Shown: positions 7,943-15,641, counted from the first letter of the stretch. The stretch is DNA of 16,837 nt from DATJWY01 sp035500775 (GCA_035500775.1 DATJWY010000020.1:1-16837); one strand, 5' to 3'. Notes: generated from the letters alone by a model not told the origin. Numbers and translations: made by a program.

Positions 7943-8087
7943 AGAGCAACGGCCCTAAGTCCTGACCGCTTTTCAAGGCCAGGGGGCTTTGCCCCCTGGC
8001 CCCCCACTGGGGTCTTGAGGCCCCAGCGGGTCCAGGGCAGGGCCCTGGCCTTTCTTGGCCGGTCAAGACTTGCGGCGGTTGGTATGA
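7943..8087. repeat. Intergenic palindromic element with inverted ends, copy D
   Basis: The left end (CAACGGCCCTAAGTCCTGACC, from 7949) and right end (GGTCAAGACTTGCGGCGG, then TTGGTAT) are imperfect inverted repeats of each other and match the ends of the element at 552-748. Inside are GGCCAGGGGGC/GCCCCCTGGCC (7977-8001, perfect 11-bp stem, loop TTT), a TGGGGTC/GGCCCCA stem near 8009-8026, and CCAGGGC/GCCCTGG (8032-8048). The ftsB-like gene ends 43 bases earlier, so the element could serve as its transcript end. Confidence 0.75.
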
Positions 8088-8520
8088 GTCCTTGTTTCGC
8101 GCGCCGCTGACCCGGAGCCAGCCCGGCGCGGTTTGGCGCGCGACCGCTCCCCAGGCATCCCTGGGCCAACCCGGCCACGGGTTTCATCACATGAAATTTA
8201 TTTGTTTGACCGCTCCCGGTGCCACCCGGCGGCGGCGCGCGGCGTTTTCTGCTCTTTGGGTAGCGTCCACTCTCCGGTGTCAATCAGGAACGATCGCTCC
8301 GGATAACCATGGGCATTCGCAATAAATGATCTAAACTTCGTCCGGTTTTGCTTGATAAATGACCCAACTGTTGCGTAAGGATGTCGGGCAGGTCGTCTGG
8401 TCCGGCCGTTATGCAAGATTCAATGCGCTGCAATACATGCGCCATTCGGCGCAGTGTCTTGCCGCCCGGCGCTGTCGCGGTAAGCTCAGCTGAAACCGCC
8501 CAGGATCAGCGGAGCGCCCA
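8088..8520. other. Long pdhA upstream region, no supported gene
   Basis: These 433 bases precede pdhA. There is a small hairpin CCCAGG/CCTGGG (8150-8165) and A/T-rich patches around 8185-8205 and 8310-8375 that contrast with the flanking genes. The pdh operon promoter probably lies here. TTGATA and TAAGGA near 8353-8382, about 18 bases apart, are a weak candidate. The RBS for pdhA is CGGAG at 8510-8514. A 72-codon minus-strand ORF (8416 to 8198) begins at TTG without an RBS; I do not call it. Confidence 0.35.
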
Positions 8521-9537
8521 ATGACCAAAGCAACGAAAACGACCACGCCTGAGACACAGGCGGCGCAGGCGGCACCGATGTCGCAATCCCAACTCTTGCA
8601 AGCCTACCGGATGATGCAGCTGATCCGGCGCTTCGAGGAGAAAGCCGGCCAGCTCTACGGGATGGGGCTGATCGGTGGCTTTTGCCATCTCTATATCGGC
8701 CAGGAAGCCGTAGTGGTCGGCATTCAGCTGGCCCAGTCGGAGGGCGACCAGGTCATCACCTCCTATCGCGATCACGGCCACATGCTGGCCGCCGGCATGG
8801 AGCCGCGCGGGGTGATGGCCGAGCTGACCGGGCGGGCGACCGGCTACTCGCATGGCAAAGGCGGTTCCATGCACATGTTCAGCCGGGAGAAGAATTTCTT
8901 CGGCGGACACGGCATCGTCGGCGCACAGGTGAGCCTCGGTACCGGCCTTGCTTTCAGTAATCAGTATCGTGGCACGGATCGCGTCGCCCTGATTTATTTT
9001 GGCGAGGGCGCGTCCAACCAGGGTCAGGTGTACGAGAGCTTCAATCTGGCCGCGCTGATGAAGCTCCCCGCCGTCTATGTCATCGAGAATAACCGCTACG
9101 GCATGGGCACGAGCGTGGAGCGCGCCTCCGCTTCGCATGACCTGTCGAAGAACGGCGCGCCCTGGGGCATTCCCGGCAAGCAGGTGGACGGCATGGACGT
9201 CACGGCGGTGAAGCAGGCGGCCGAAGAGGCGATCGCGCATTGTCGGGCGGGCAAGGGGCCTTACCTGCTGGAGATGCGCACCTACCGCTATCGCGGCCAT
9301 TCCATGTCCGATCCCGCCAAGTACCGCACCCGCGAAGAGGTGCAGGAAATGCGGCATGAGCATGATCCGATCGACGGCGCCCGCCGCCGGCTGCTCGCGC
9401 TCGGCGCCACGGAGGCGGAGCTGAAGGCGATCGACGACGAGATCAAGCTGGTGGTCCAGGACGCCGCGGAGTTCGCGCAGAAGAGCCCGGAACCGGATCC
9501 GTCCGAACTCTGGACCGACGTGCTGGTGGAGGGCTGA
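8521..9537 (+). CDS. pdhA: Pyruvate dehydrogenase E1 component, alpha subunit
   Basis: The product has 338 residues, typical length. With PdhB it decarboxylates pyruvate on thiamine diphosphate and passes the acetyl group to lipoyl arms. Visible motifs: RRFEEKAGQLYGMGLIGGFCHLYIGQEA near the N-terminus (residues 36-63), YRDHGH, SHGKGGSMHMF (110-120), the thiamine-binding stretch GEGASNQGQVYESFN through to ENNRYGMGTS (161-198), and YRYRGHSMSDPAKYRTREE in the C-terminal part. The first residues (Thr/Ala/Lys-rich) are variable in the family. The Asp of the usual GDG motif is Glu162 here. The RBS CGGAG is 6 bases from the ATG. The pdhB gene begins 2 bases after its stop. Confidence 0.97.
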   Translation: MTKATKTTTPETQAAQAAPMSQSQLLQAYRMMQLIRRFEEKAGQLYGMGLIGGFCHLYIGQEAVVVGIQLAQSEGDQVITSYRDHGHMLAAGMEPRGVMAELTGRATGYSHGKGGSMHMFSREKNFFGGHGIVGAQVSLGTGLAFSNQYRGTDRVALIYFGEGASNQGQVYESFNLAALMKLPAVYVIENNRYGMGTSVERASASHDLSKNGAPWGIPGKQVDGMDVTAVKQAAEEAIAHCRAGKGPYLLEMRTYRYRGHSMSDPAKYRTREEVQEMRHEHDPIDGARRRLLALGATEAELKAIDDEIKLVVQDAAEFAQKSPEPDPSELWTDVLVEG

Positions 9538-9539
9538 CC

Positions 9540-10910
9540 ATGGCGACCGAGATCCTGATGCCGGCTCTTTCCCCCACCATGACCGAGGGGAAGCTGGCCC
9601 GCTGGCTGAAGAAAGTCGGCGACACCGTGCAGGCCGGCGACGTGCTCGCCGAGATCGAGACCGACAAGGCGACCATGGAAGTGGAAGCGGTGGACGAGGG
9701 CAAGCTCGCCCGCATCCTGGTCCCCGAGGGGGCCGAGGGTGTGGCGGTGAACGCGCCGATCGCGGTGCTGGCCGCGGAGGGCGAGAGCGTCGAGGCCGCC
9801 GCCGCGTCGGCGGGGCAGCCTGCGCCGCAACCCCAGGTGCCGGCCGCACCGCCCGCCGCGCCCGGCGTCACGGCGGCCGAGGCCGCGCACCATGCCCTCG
9901 TGGCCCAGGCCGCGCCGGAGCGCGATTGGGGTCCCACCCAGTCCATCACAGTCCGCGAGGCCTTGCGCGACGCGATGGCGGCCGAGCTGCGGCGGGACGA
10001 GAACGTCTTCCTGCTCGGCGAGGAGGTCGCGCAGTACCAGGGCGCCTACAAGGTCAGCCAGGGGCTGCTGGATGAGTTCGGGCCGCGCCGCATCATCGAT
10101 ACGCCGATCACCGAGCACGGCTTTACCGGCCTCGCCGTGGGGGCGGCGATGACCGGGCTCCGGCCGATCGTCGAGTTCATGACCTTTAACTTCGCCATGC
10201 AGGCGATCGACCAGATCATCAACTCGGCCGCCAAGACGCTTTACATGTCGGGCGGGCAGATGGGCTGTCCGATCGTCTTCCGTGGCCCGAACGGCGCCGC
10301 CTCCCGCGTCGGCGCGCAGCACAGCCAGGATTACGCGAGCTGGTACGCGCATTGCCCCGGGCTCAAGGTGCTCGCCCCGTATTCCGCGGCGGATGCCAAG
10401 GGGCTGCTGCGGGCGGCGATCCGGGACCCGAACCCGGTGATCTTCCTGGAGAACGAGATCCTCTACGGCCAGCATTTCGACTGCCCGGTGGACGAGGATT
10501 TCATCCTGCCGATTGGCCGCGCCAAGGTGGAGCGGGTCGGGCAGCACGTCACCCTCGTCGCCTACAGCATCATGGTCGGGGTCGCGCTCAAGGCGGCCGA
10601 GGCCCTGGCGGAGCAGGGGATCGAGGCGGAGGTCATCAACCTGCGCTCCCTGCGCCCGCTCGATATCGGGACGATCGTGGAGAGCGTGAAGAAGACCAGC
10701 CGCCTCGTCACCGTCGAGGAAGGCTGGCCCTATGCCGGCATCGGGGCCGAGATCGCCATGCAGGTGATCGAGCAGGCCTTCGACTGGCTGGACGCACCGC
10801 CGGTTCGTGTCGCCGGCCTGGACGTGCCGCTGCCCTATGCCGCCAATCTGGAGAAGCTGGCCTTGCCGCAGCCGGATTGGGTGGTCGATGCCGTGCGCAA
10901 GATCGTTTGA
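9540..10910 (+). CDS. pdhB: Pyruvate dehydrogenase E1 beta subunit with N-terminal lipoyl domain
   Basis: The product has 456 residues, about 130 longer than a plain E1 beta because a lipoyl domain is fused in front. Residues 1-80 are the lipoyl domain, with the modified lysine Lys43 in ETDKATME. Residues 81-130 are an Ala/Pro linker. From about 135 the E1 beta domain runs to the end: TVREALRDAM, LLGEEVAQYQGAYKVSQGL with the cofactor-activating Glu, DTPITEHGFTGLAVGAA, FMTFNFAMQAIDQIIN and VTVEEGWPYAGIGAEIA. This fusion is known in Alphaproteobacteria. GGAGG lies just before the pdhA stop, and the gene starts 2 bases after it, so expression is coupled. The lipoyl domain closely resembles that of PdhC. 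Confidence 0.97.
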   Translation: MATEILMPALSPTMTEGKLARWLKKVGDTVQAGDVLAEIETDKATMEVEAVDEGKLARILVPEGAEGVAVNAPIAVLAAEGESVEAAAASAGQPAPQPQVPAAPPAAPGVTAAEAAHHALVAQAAPERDWGPTQSITVREALRDAMAAELRRDENVFLLGEEVAQYQGAYKVSQGLLDEFGPRRIIDTPITEHGFTGLAVGAAMTGLRPIVEFMTFNFAMQAIDQIINSAAKTLYMSGGQMGCPIVFRGPNGAASRVGAQHSQDYASWYAHCPGLKVLAPYSAADAKGLLRAAIRDPNPVIFLENEILYGQHFDCPVDEDFILPIGRAKVERVGQHVTLVAYSIMVGVALKAAEALAEQGIEAEVINLRSLRPLDIGTIVESVKKTSRLVTVEEGWPYAGIGAEIAMQVIEQAFDWLDAPPVRVAGLDVPLPYAANLEKLALPQPDWVVDAVRKIV

Positions 10911-10924
10911 GGGGAGCGCATTCG

Positions 10925-12244
10925 ATGGCAACCGATATCCTGATGCCGGCGCTCTCGCCGACCATGACCGAGGGCACGCTGGCCCGCTGGCTGAAGAAGG
11001 AAGGGGAGAAGGTCACGGCGGGCGACGTGCTCGCCGAGATCGAGACCGATAAGGCCACCATGGAGGTGGAGGCCGTCGATGAGGGCATCCTCGGCAAGAT
11101 CCTGGTGCCGGACGGCACGGCCGGGGTGAAGGTCAATGCCCCGATCGCCGTGCTGGTCGCGGAGGGCGAGGCGGTGCCGGCCGGCGGTGCCGCGCAGCCA
11201 GCGTCGGCCGTGCCCGCCCCGGCAACTGCTCCCGCGCCGGCGGCCCCGGCCGCGGCTGGACCGCATCCGAACGGCCACGCCGAGCCGGCCGGCCATGCGG
11301 CCCCGGCGGGGCGCGTCTTCGCCTCGCCGCTGGCTCGCCGTATGGCCAAGCAGGCGGGGATCGATCTCAGCGGCCTCAAGGGCTCCGGGCCGAGCGGGCG
11401 CATCGTGCGTGCCGATGTCGAGGCGGCGCAGCATGCCGCCGCGACGAAACCGGCCGCGCCGGTCGCCGCCCCCGTTGCGGCACCGGCTCCGGCTCCGCAG
11501 GCGGCGCCACAAGCCGCGCCGCGCCCGGCTCCGGTGATCGTCACCGCGCCGCACCAGCTGATCCCGAACTCGACGGTCCGGCGCACCATCGCCCGGCGTC
11601 TGACCGAGGCGAAGCAGACCATTCCGCATTTCTACGTCTCGGTGGACGTGGAACTCGACGCCCTGCTGCGCCTGCGCGCCGACCTCAACGCCAAATCCGC
11701 CAAGGATGGGCCGGGGGCGTTCAAGCTCTCGGTCAATGACCTGCTGATCAAGGCGGCGGCGCTGACCCTGCGGCGCCTGCCGAAGGTGAACGCCACCTAT
11801 ACGGACGAGGCGATCATCCAGTACGACGACGTCGATATCAGCGTCGCCGTTTCCATCCCGGACGGGCTGATCACCCCGATCATCCGCCGCGCCGACCAGA
11901 AGGGGCTCGCGGCCATCAGCAATGAGGCGAAGGAACTGATCGCCCGCGCCCGCGCCGGGAAGCTGAAGCTGGAGGAGTTCCAGGGCGGCGGGTTCTCCAT
12001 CTCCAACATGGGCATGTTCGGGGTGCGGGAATTCGCGGCGATCATCAATCCGCCGCAGGCCGGCATCCTGGCCATCGCGGCGGGCGAGCAGCGGCCGGTG
12101 GTGAAGAACGGTGCGCTCGCCATCGCCACCGTGATGACCTGCACACTCTCGGTCGATCACCGGGTCGTGGACGGGGCGCTCGCGGCGGAATGGGTGCAGA
12201 CGTTCAAGGGCATCGTTGAAGAGCCGCTGAGCCTGATGCTCTGA
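10925..12244 (+). CDS. pdhC: Pyruvate dehydrogenase E2, dihydrolipoyl acetyltransferase
   Basis: The product has 439 residues. It takes the acetyl group from E1 and transfers it to CoA, and forms the core of the complex. Domains: one lipoyl domain (1-80, Lys43 in ETDKATME), Ala/Pro linker (84-128), the E3/E1-binding peripheral domain (131-167, VFASPLARRMAKQAGIDLSG and GPSGRIVRADVE), a second Ala/Pro linker (168-207), and the catalytic domain (208-439) with active-site His412 and Asp416 in SVDHRVVDGAL. The ATG at 10925 follows GAGGGGAG. The same frame is open further upstream into pdhB but codes no family sequence. The gap to pdhB is 14 bases, one operon. A single lipoyl domain fits a complex in which E1 beta carries another. 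Confidence 0.97.
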   Translation: MATDILMPALSPTMTEGTLARWLKKEGEKVTAGDVLAEIETDKATMEVEAVDEGILGKILVPDGTAGVKVNAPIAVLVAEGEAVPAGGAAQPASAVPAPATAPAPAAPAAAGPHPNGHAEPAGHAAPAGRVFASPLARRMAKQAGIDLSGLKGSGPSGRIVRADVEAAQHAAATKPAAPVAAPVAAPAPAPQAAPQAAPRPAPVIVTAPHQLIPNSTVRRTIARRLTEAKQTIPHFYVSVDVELDALLRLRADLNAKSAKDGPGAFKLSVNDLLIKAAALTLRRLPKVNATYTDEAIIQYDDVDISVAVSIPDGLITPIIRRADQKGLAAISNEAKELIARARAGKLKLEEFQGGGFSISNMGMFGVREFAAIINPPQAGILAIAAGEQRPVVKNGALAIATVMTCTLSVDHRVVDGALAAEWVQTFKGIVEEPLSLML

Positions 12245-12270
12245 CCGGCGTGCTCTTTCGCTCGATCAGC

Positions 12271-12394
12271 AAGGCCAGGGGCTCCACCCCTGGACCCCGC
12301 CAAAGGCTAAGCCTTTGGAATCCATGACTTAAGTGTCGGGGGTCTGGGGCCTCAAGGCCCCAGCGGGTCCAGGGCAGAGCCCTGGCCTTTGGAT
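12271..12394. repeat. Intergenic palindromic repeat, copy C, inside the pdh cluster
   Basis: Four hairpins stand in a row: CCAGGGG/CCCCTGG (12275-12293), CCAAAGGC/GCCTTTGG (12300-12318, loop TAA), TGGGGCC/GGCCCCA (12345-12362, loop TCAA) and CCAGGGC/GCCCTGG (12369-12385, loop AGA). The left half is the reverse complement of copy A at 1-75. The right half matches parts of the element at 7943-8087. It fills most of the gap between pdhC and lpd, so it would lie in their shared transcript if there is one and could reduce E3 expression or protect upstream mRNA. Confidence 0.8.
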
Positions 12395-12426
12395 GTCTTA
12401 TTCTACGAAATCGGCGGAGGCCTCAC

Positions 12427-13827
12427 ATGGCTGAAACGAAGTTCGACCTGATCGTTGTGGGCGGCGGGCCTGGCGGCTATGTCGCGGCGATCCGTGGCGC
12501 GCAGCTTGGCCTCAAGACGGCCGTGGTGGAGCGCGAGCATCTGGGCGGGATCTGCCTGAACTGGGGCTGCATCCCGACCAAGGCGCTGCTGCGCTCCTCG
12601 GAGATCGGCCATCTCCTGCATCATCTGCCGGAATACGGCTTCGCGGCGGATAATATTCGCTTCGACCTGGACAAGGTGGTGAAGCGGTCGCGCGCGATCT
12701 CGAAGCAACTCGCCTCCGGCGTCGGCCACCTGCTCAAGAAGAACAAGGTCACGGTATTTGACGGGCAGGGCGCGCTGGCCGGCAAGGGCAAGCTCGCGGT
12801 GACGAAGGATGGCAAGCCCGTCGCGACCCTGGAATCACCGCATATCGTGCTCGCGACCGGCGCGCGGGCGCGGCAATTGCCGGGGCTGGAAGCCGACGGG
12901 AAACTGATCTGGAGCTACAAGGAAGCGCTGGTGCCGCCGACGATGCCGCGCTCCCTGCTGGTGATCGGTTCGGGGGCGATCGGCGTCGAGTTCGCGAGCT
13001 TCTACCGGAACATGGGCGCCGAGGTGACGATCGTCGAAGTGCTCGACCGCATCCTGCCGGTCGAGGACGAGGAGATCAGTGCCTTCGCTCACAAGGCGTT
13101 CGAGAAGCAGGGCATCCGTATCCTGACGGGGGTGAAGGTGGGCGGTGTCCGCAAGGGGACCGACAGCGTCACCGTCAGCGTCGAGGCCGGTGGCAAGGCG
13201 CAGGAGATCGTGGTGGACCGCGTGATCTCCGCCGTCGGCATTGTCGGCAATGTGGAGGGGATCGGGCTCGAGGGCACCGGCGTCAAGGTCGAGAAGACCC
13301 ATGTGGTCGTCGATGGCTTCGGCCGCACCGGGGAGCCGGGCGTCTATGCGATCGGCGATCTCGCCGGCCCGCCCTGGCTTGCGCACAAGGCGAGCCATGA
13401 GGGGGTGATCTGCGTCGAGGCCATCGCCGGCCAGAACGATGTCCATCCGCTCGACCTGACCAACATCCCGGGCTGCACCTATTGTCGGCCGCAGATCGCG
13501 TCGGTCGGGCTGACCGAGGCGAAGGCCAAGGCGCTCGGGCACACGCTGCGGGTTGGCCGTTTCCCCTTCATCGGCAACGGCAAGGCGATTGCCATGGGTG
13601 AGCCGGAGGGCCTGATCAAAACCATATTCGATGCCGACACGGGGGCCTTGCTCGGCGCGCATATGGTGGGGGCCGAGGTGACCGAGATGATCCAGGGTTT
13701 CACCATTGCCCGCACGCTGGAAACCACGGAAGCGGAGCTGATCGCCACGGTTTTCCCGCATCCGACCATCTCGGAGGCCATGCACGAGGCGACGCTCGCA
13801 GCATTGGGGCGCGCCATTCACTATTGA
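12427..13827 (+). CDS. lpdA: Dihydrolipoyl dehydrogenase (E3)
   Basis: The product has 466 residues, standard length. It reoxidises dihydrolipoyl groups using FAD and NAD+ and is shared by 2-oxoacid dehydrogenase complexes. The FAD motif GGGPGGYVAA is at residues 12-21, the redox disulfide Cys43/Cys48 in GGICLNWGCIPTK, the NAD motif GSGAIG at 181-186 followed by Glu204 (favouring NAD over NADP), ATGARARQLPG, the second FAD motif VYAIGDLAG, and the C-terminal base His445 with Glu450 in FPHPTISEAMHEA. GGAGG precedes the ATG. It has no N-terminal lipoyl domain, unlike some E3 proteins. It is separated from pdhC by 182 bases of mainly repeat DNA and may have its own promoter. Confidence 0.97.
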   Translation: MAETKFDLIVVGGGPGGYVAAIRGAQLGLKTAVVEREHLGGICLNWGCIPTKALLRSSEIGHLLHHLPEYGFAADNIRFDLDKVVKRSRAISKQLASGVGHLLKKNKVTVFDGQGALAGKGKLAVTKDGKPVATLESPHIVLATGARARQLPGLEADGKLIWSYKEALVPPTMPRSLLVIGSGAIGVEFASFYRNMGAEVTIVEVLDRILPVEDEEISAFAHKAFEKQGIRILTGVKVGGVRKGTDSVTVSVEAGGKAQEIVVDRVISAVGIVGNVEGIGLEGTGVKVEKTHVVVDGFGRTGEPGVYAIGDLAGPPWLAHKASHEGVICVEAIAGQNDVHPLDLTNIPGCTYCRPQIASVGLTEAKAKALGHTLRVGRFPFIGNGKAIAMGEPEGLIKTIFDADTGALLGAHMVGAEVTEMIQGFTIARTLETTEAELIATVFPHPTISEAMHEATLAALGRAIHY

Positions 13828-13879
13828 CGCGCCTGTTGCCTCCCTCCACTTCTGGCGGACATCATCAGGACCAGGAGCG

Positions 13880-13900
13880 CCCGCGGGATAAACCCGCGGG
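13880..13900. terminator. Perfect hairpin between lpd and lipA
   Basis: CCCGCGGG (13880-13887) and an identical palindromic copy (13893-13900) enclose a 5-base loop ATAAA. It begins 53 bases after the lpd stop codon. No T-run follows. It could end the pdh transcript or separate it from lipA. Confidence 0.45.
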
Positions 13901-13972
13901 ACCGTACGGAAGGCGGAGGGCCTTGGAAAACCCCGCACCTGGTCGCGGGAGCGCCGCGCTGAGAGAGGTCGT

Positions 13973-14980
13973 ATGTCAACTCGGGTCGTGATCGATCACC
14001 GCACCGGGGCCGGGCCTCGTCACCCGGAGAAGGTCCATCGGCCCGATAACCCGATCCAGCGCAAGCCGGCCTGGATCCGGGTTCGCGCGCCGAACCACCC
14101 GATCTATCACGAGACCCACGCGCTGATGCGGGAGAACCGCCTCGTCACCGTCTGCGAGGAGGCGTCCTGCCCGAATATCGGCGAATGCTGGTCGCAGCGG
14201 CACGCGACGATGATGATCATGGGCGATACCTGCACCCGGGCGTGCAGCTTCTGCAACGTGCGCACCGGCCTGCCGGACGCGCTCGACGCGGACGAGCCGC
14301 GCCGGGTCGCCGAGGCGGTGGCGAAGCTCGGCCTGCGGCATGTCGTCATCACCTCGGTGGATCGCGACGACCTGGCGGATGGCGGGGCCGCGCATTTCGC
14401 CACGGTGATCCGCGCCGTGCGGGAGGCGTCGCCCGAGACCTCGATCGAGGTGCTGACCCCGGATTTCCTGCGCAAGCCCGGCGCCGCCCTGGAGGTGGTC
14501 GTCGCGGCGCGGCCGGACGTGTTCAACCACAACCTTGAGACCGTTCCCCGGTTGTATCCGACGATCCGCCCCGGCGCGCGCTACTATCAGTCGCTGCGCC
14601 TGCTGGACCGGGTGAAGGCGCTCGATCCCAGCATCTTCACCAAATCCGGCCTGATGGTCGGGCTTGGCGAGGACAAGACCGAGATCATGCAGGTGATGGA
14701 CGATCTGCGCGTCGCCGATGTCGATTTCCTGACTCTCGGCCAGTATTTGCAGCCGAGCGTGAAGCACGCGGCGGTGGATCGGTTCGTGACCCCCGAGGAG
14801 TTCGGGGAATATGAATCGCTGGCGCGGGCCAAGGGTTTCCTGCTGGTGAGCGCGACGCCGCTGACCCGCAGCTCCTACCATGCCGACGCGGATTTCGCCC
14901 GTTTGCGGGAGGCGCGGGACGCGCTGCTCGCGTCTGCATCGGCGAAGGCCGGTGCGCTTGCTCAGGAGCCGATTGCCTGA
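13973..14980 (+). CDS. lipA: Lipoyl synthase
   Basis: The product has 335 residues. This radical SAM enzyme inserts two sulfurs into octanoyl groups bound to lipoyl domains, making the cofactor used by PdhB and PdhC next door. Both iron-sulfur clusters are seen: CEEASCPNIGEC (Cys61, Cys66, Cys72; auxiliary cluster) and CTRACSFC (Cys87, Cys91, Cys94; radical SAM cluster). The N-terminal region KPAWIRVRAP, VITSVDRDDLADGGA, LTPDF, FNHNLETVPRLYP, KSGLMVGLGE and the C-terminal RSSYHAD (serine ligand to the auxiliary cluster) are family hallmarks. GAGAGAGG precedes the ATG. No lipB is in the window, so the octanoyl donor step must be encoded elsewhere. Confidence 0.97.
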   Translation: MSTRVVIDHRTGAGPRHPEKVHRPDNPIQRKPAWIRVRAPNHPIYHETHALMRENRLVTVCEEASCPNIGECWSQRHATMMIMGDTCTRACSFCNVRTGLPDALDADEPRRVAEAVAKLGLRHVVITSVDRDDLADGGAAHFATVIRAVREASPETSIEVLTPDFLRKPGAALEVVVAARPDVFNHNLETVPRLYPTIRPGARYYQSLRLLDRVKALDPSIFTKSGLMVGLGEDKTEIMQVMDDLRVADVDFLTLGQYLQPSVKHAAVDRFVTPEEFGEYESLARAKGFLLVSATPLTRSSYHADADFARLREARDALLASASAKAGALAQEPIA

Positions 14981-14981
14981 A

Positions 14982-15470
14982 ATGCCGACGCATGCCGAAC
15001 GCAAGATGATCCCGTATCGCCCGGATCAGCTTTTCGACCTCGTGGCCGATGTCGGCCGCTATCCCGAGTTCCTGCCCTGGTGTGTCGGCGCGCGGGTGCG
15101 CAGCCGCAAGGAGACGGAACTGGTCGCGGGTCTGTCGATCGGGTTCGGGCCGTTCCGAGAGAGCTTCATGAGCCGCGTGGCCCTTGAGCGGCCACAGCGT
15201 ATCCGCGTCCGCTATGAGGACGGCCCGTTCCGCTACCTCAACAACGAATGGATCTTCCGGCCCGACAGTCGCGGCTGCATGGTCGATTTCTATGTCGATT
15301 TCGAGTTCCGCAGCCGGATCCTGCAGGCGGCGATCGGTGTGGTGTTCAACGAGGCGGTGCGGCGGATGGTGAACGCCTTCGTCAAGCGCGCCCGTGACGT
15401 CTATGGCCCGACCGCCTCGGATCTCGCCCTCGTGGCGGCGGTGGCAACGCCGGCATCGGCCGAGGGGTAG
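14982..15470 (+). CDS. RatA/Coq10-like START-domain protein
   Basis: The product has 162 residues and is cytosolic. The pattern PTHAERKMIPYRPDQLFDLV then VADVGRYPEFLPWCVGARV is typical of the Coq10/RatA polyketide cyclase-like family, with a helix-grip fold that holds a hydrophobic ligand. The C-terminal helix (FNEAVRRMVNAFVKRARDVYG) also fits. Members are annotated either as ubiquinone-binding Coq10 homologues that help respiration or as the RatA ribosome-association toxin. In Alphaproteobacteria, where no RatB-type antitoxin partner is next to it, a quinone role is more plausible (inference). The ATG is one base after the lipA stop, with AGGAG 13 bases upstream inside lipA, so it depends on lipA translation. 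A lipA neighbour is common for this family in the class. Confidence 0.85.
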   Translation: MPTHAERKMIPYRPDQLFDLVADVGRYPEFLPWCVGARVRSRKETELVAGLSIGFGPFRESFMSRVALERPQRIRVRYEDGPFRYLNNEWIFRPDSRGCMVDFYVDFEFRSRILQAAIGVVFNEAVRRMVNAFVKRARDVYGPTASDLALVAAVATPASAEG

Positions 15471-15491
15471 AGCGCAATCGCTTGAGGCTGA
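15468..15491 (+). repeat. Stop-codon-linked dispersed motif, copy 1
   Basis: A 24-base motif beginning TAGAGC and ending CTTGAGGCTGA starts exactly at the TAG stop of the RatA/Coq10-like gene. It agrees at 17 of 24 positions with the motif at 16726-16749, which likewise starts at a TAG stop. It may be part of a dispersed intergenic repeat whose left edge is TAGAGC. Confidence 0.45.
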
Positions 15492-15523
15492 CAGTCGGAA
15501 AGCACCGCTCTTGAAACAAGGCG

Positions 15524-15568
15524 CCAGACCATGATCGTATCAGTCAACCTGATCCGATCATGGTCTGG
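15524..15568. repeat. 45-base nearly perfect hairpin
   Basis: CCAGACCATGATCG (15524-15537) pairs perfectly with CGATCATGGTCTGG (15555-15568). After a one-base mismatch, ATCAG (15539-15543) pairs with CTGAT (15549-15553), leaving loop TCAAC. In all there are 19 pairs in 20 positions. It lies in the gap between the RatA/Coq10-like gene and the EF-hand-like gene. No T-run follows, so it is more likely a palindromic repeat unit or a dyad protein-binding site than an ordinary terminator. Confidence 0.85.
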
Positions 15569-15641
15569 TGAGCGGGGGCAGGGCGCGGGAACGCGGCGTT
15601 ATCCCCTCGCTGTGGTTTGTCGGTTTGAGGAGATCCAACGC

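Noticed and set aside
8198..8416. 72-codon minus-strand gene
   Set aside because: It starts at TTG without an RBS and has no recognised domain. It is kept only as an observation about the region.
10352..10924. Long N-terminal extension of pdhC
   Set aside because: The open frame upstream overlaps pdhB and reads as out-of-frame sequence. The lipoyl domain and RBS place the start at 10925.
9288..10931. 547-codon minus-strand ORF
   Set aside because: It is a shadow of pdhA/pdhB. His/Asp/Arg-rich composition is typical of reversed high-GC coding DNA.
14982..15470. Toxin-antitoxin module
   Set aside because: The RatA name suggests a toxin, but no antitoxin gene is adjacent and the lipA linkage fits a housekeeping Coq10-like role.
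15531..15641. Upstream ATG start for the EF-hand-like gene
   Set aside because: That ATG sits inside the 45-base hairpin arm, has no RBS and would bury the signal peptide behind 37 residues.
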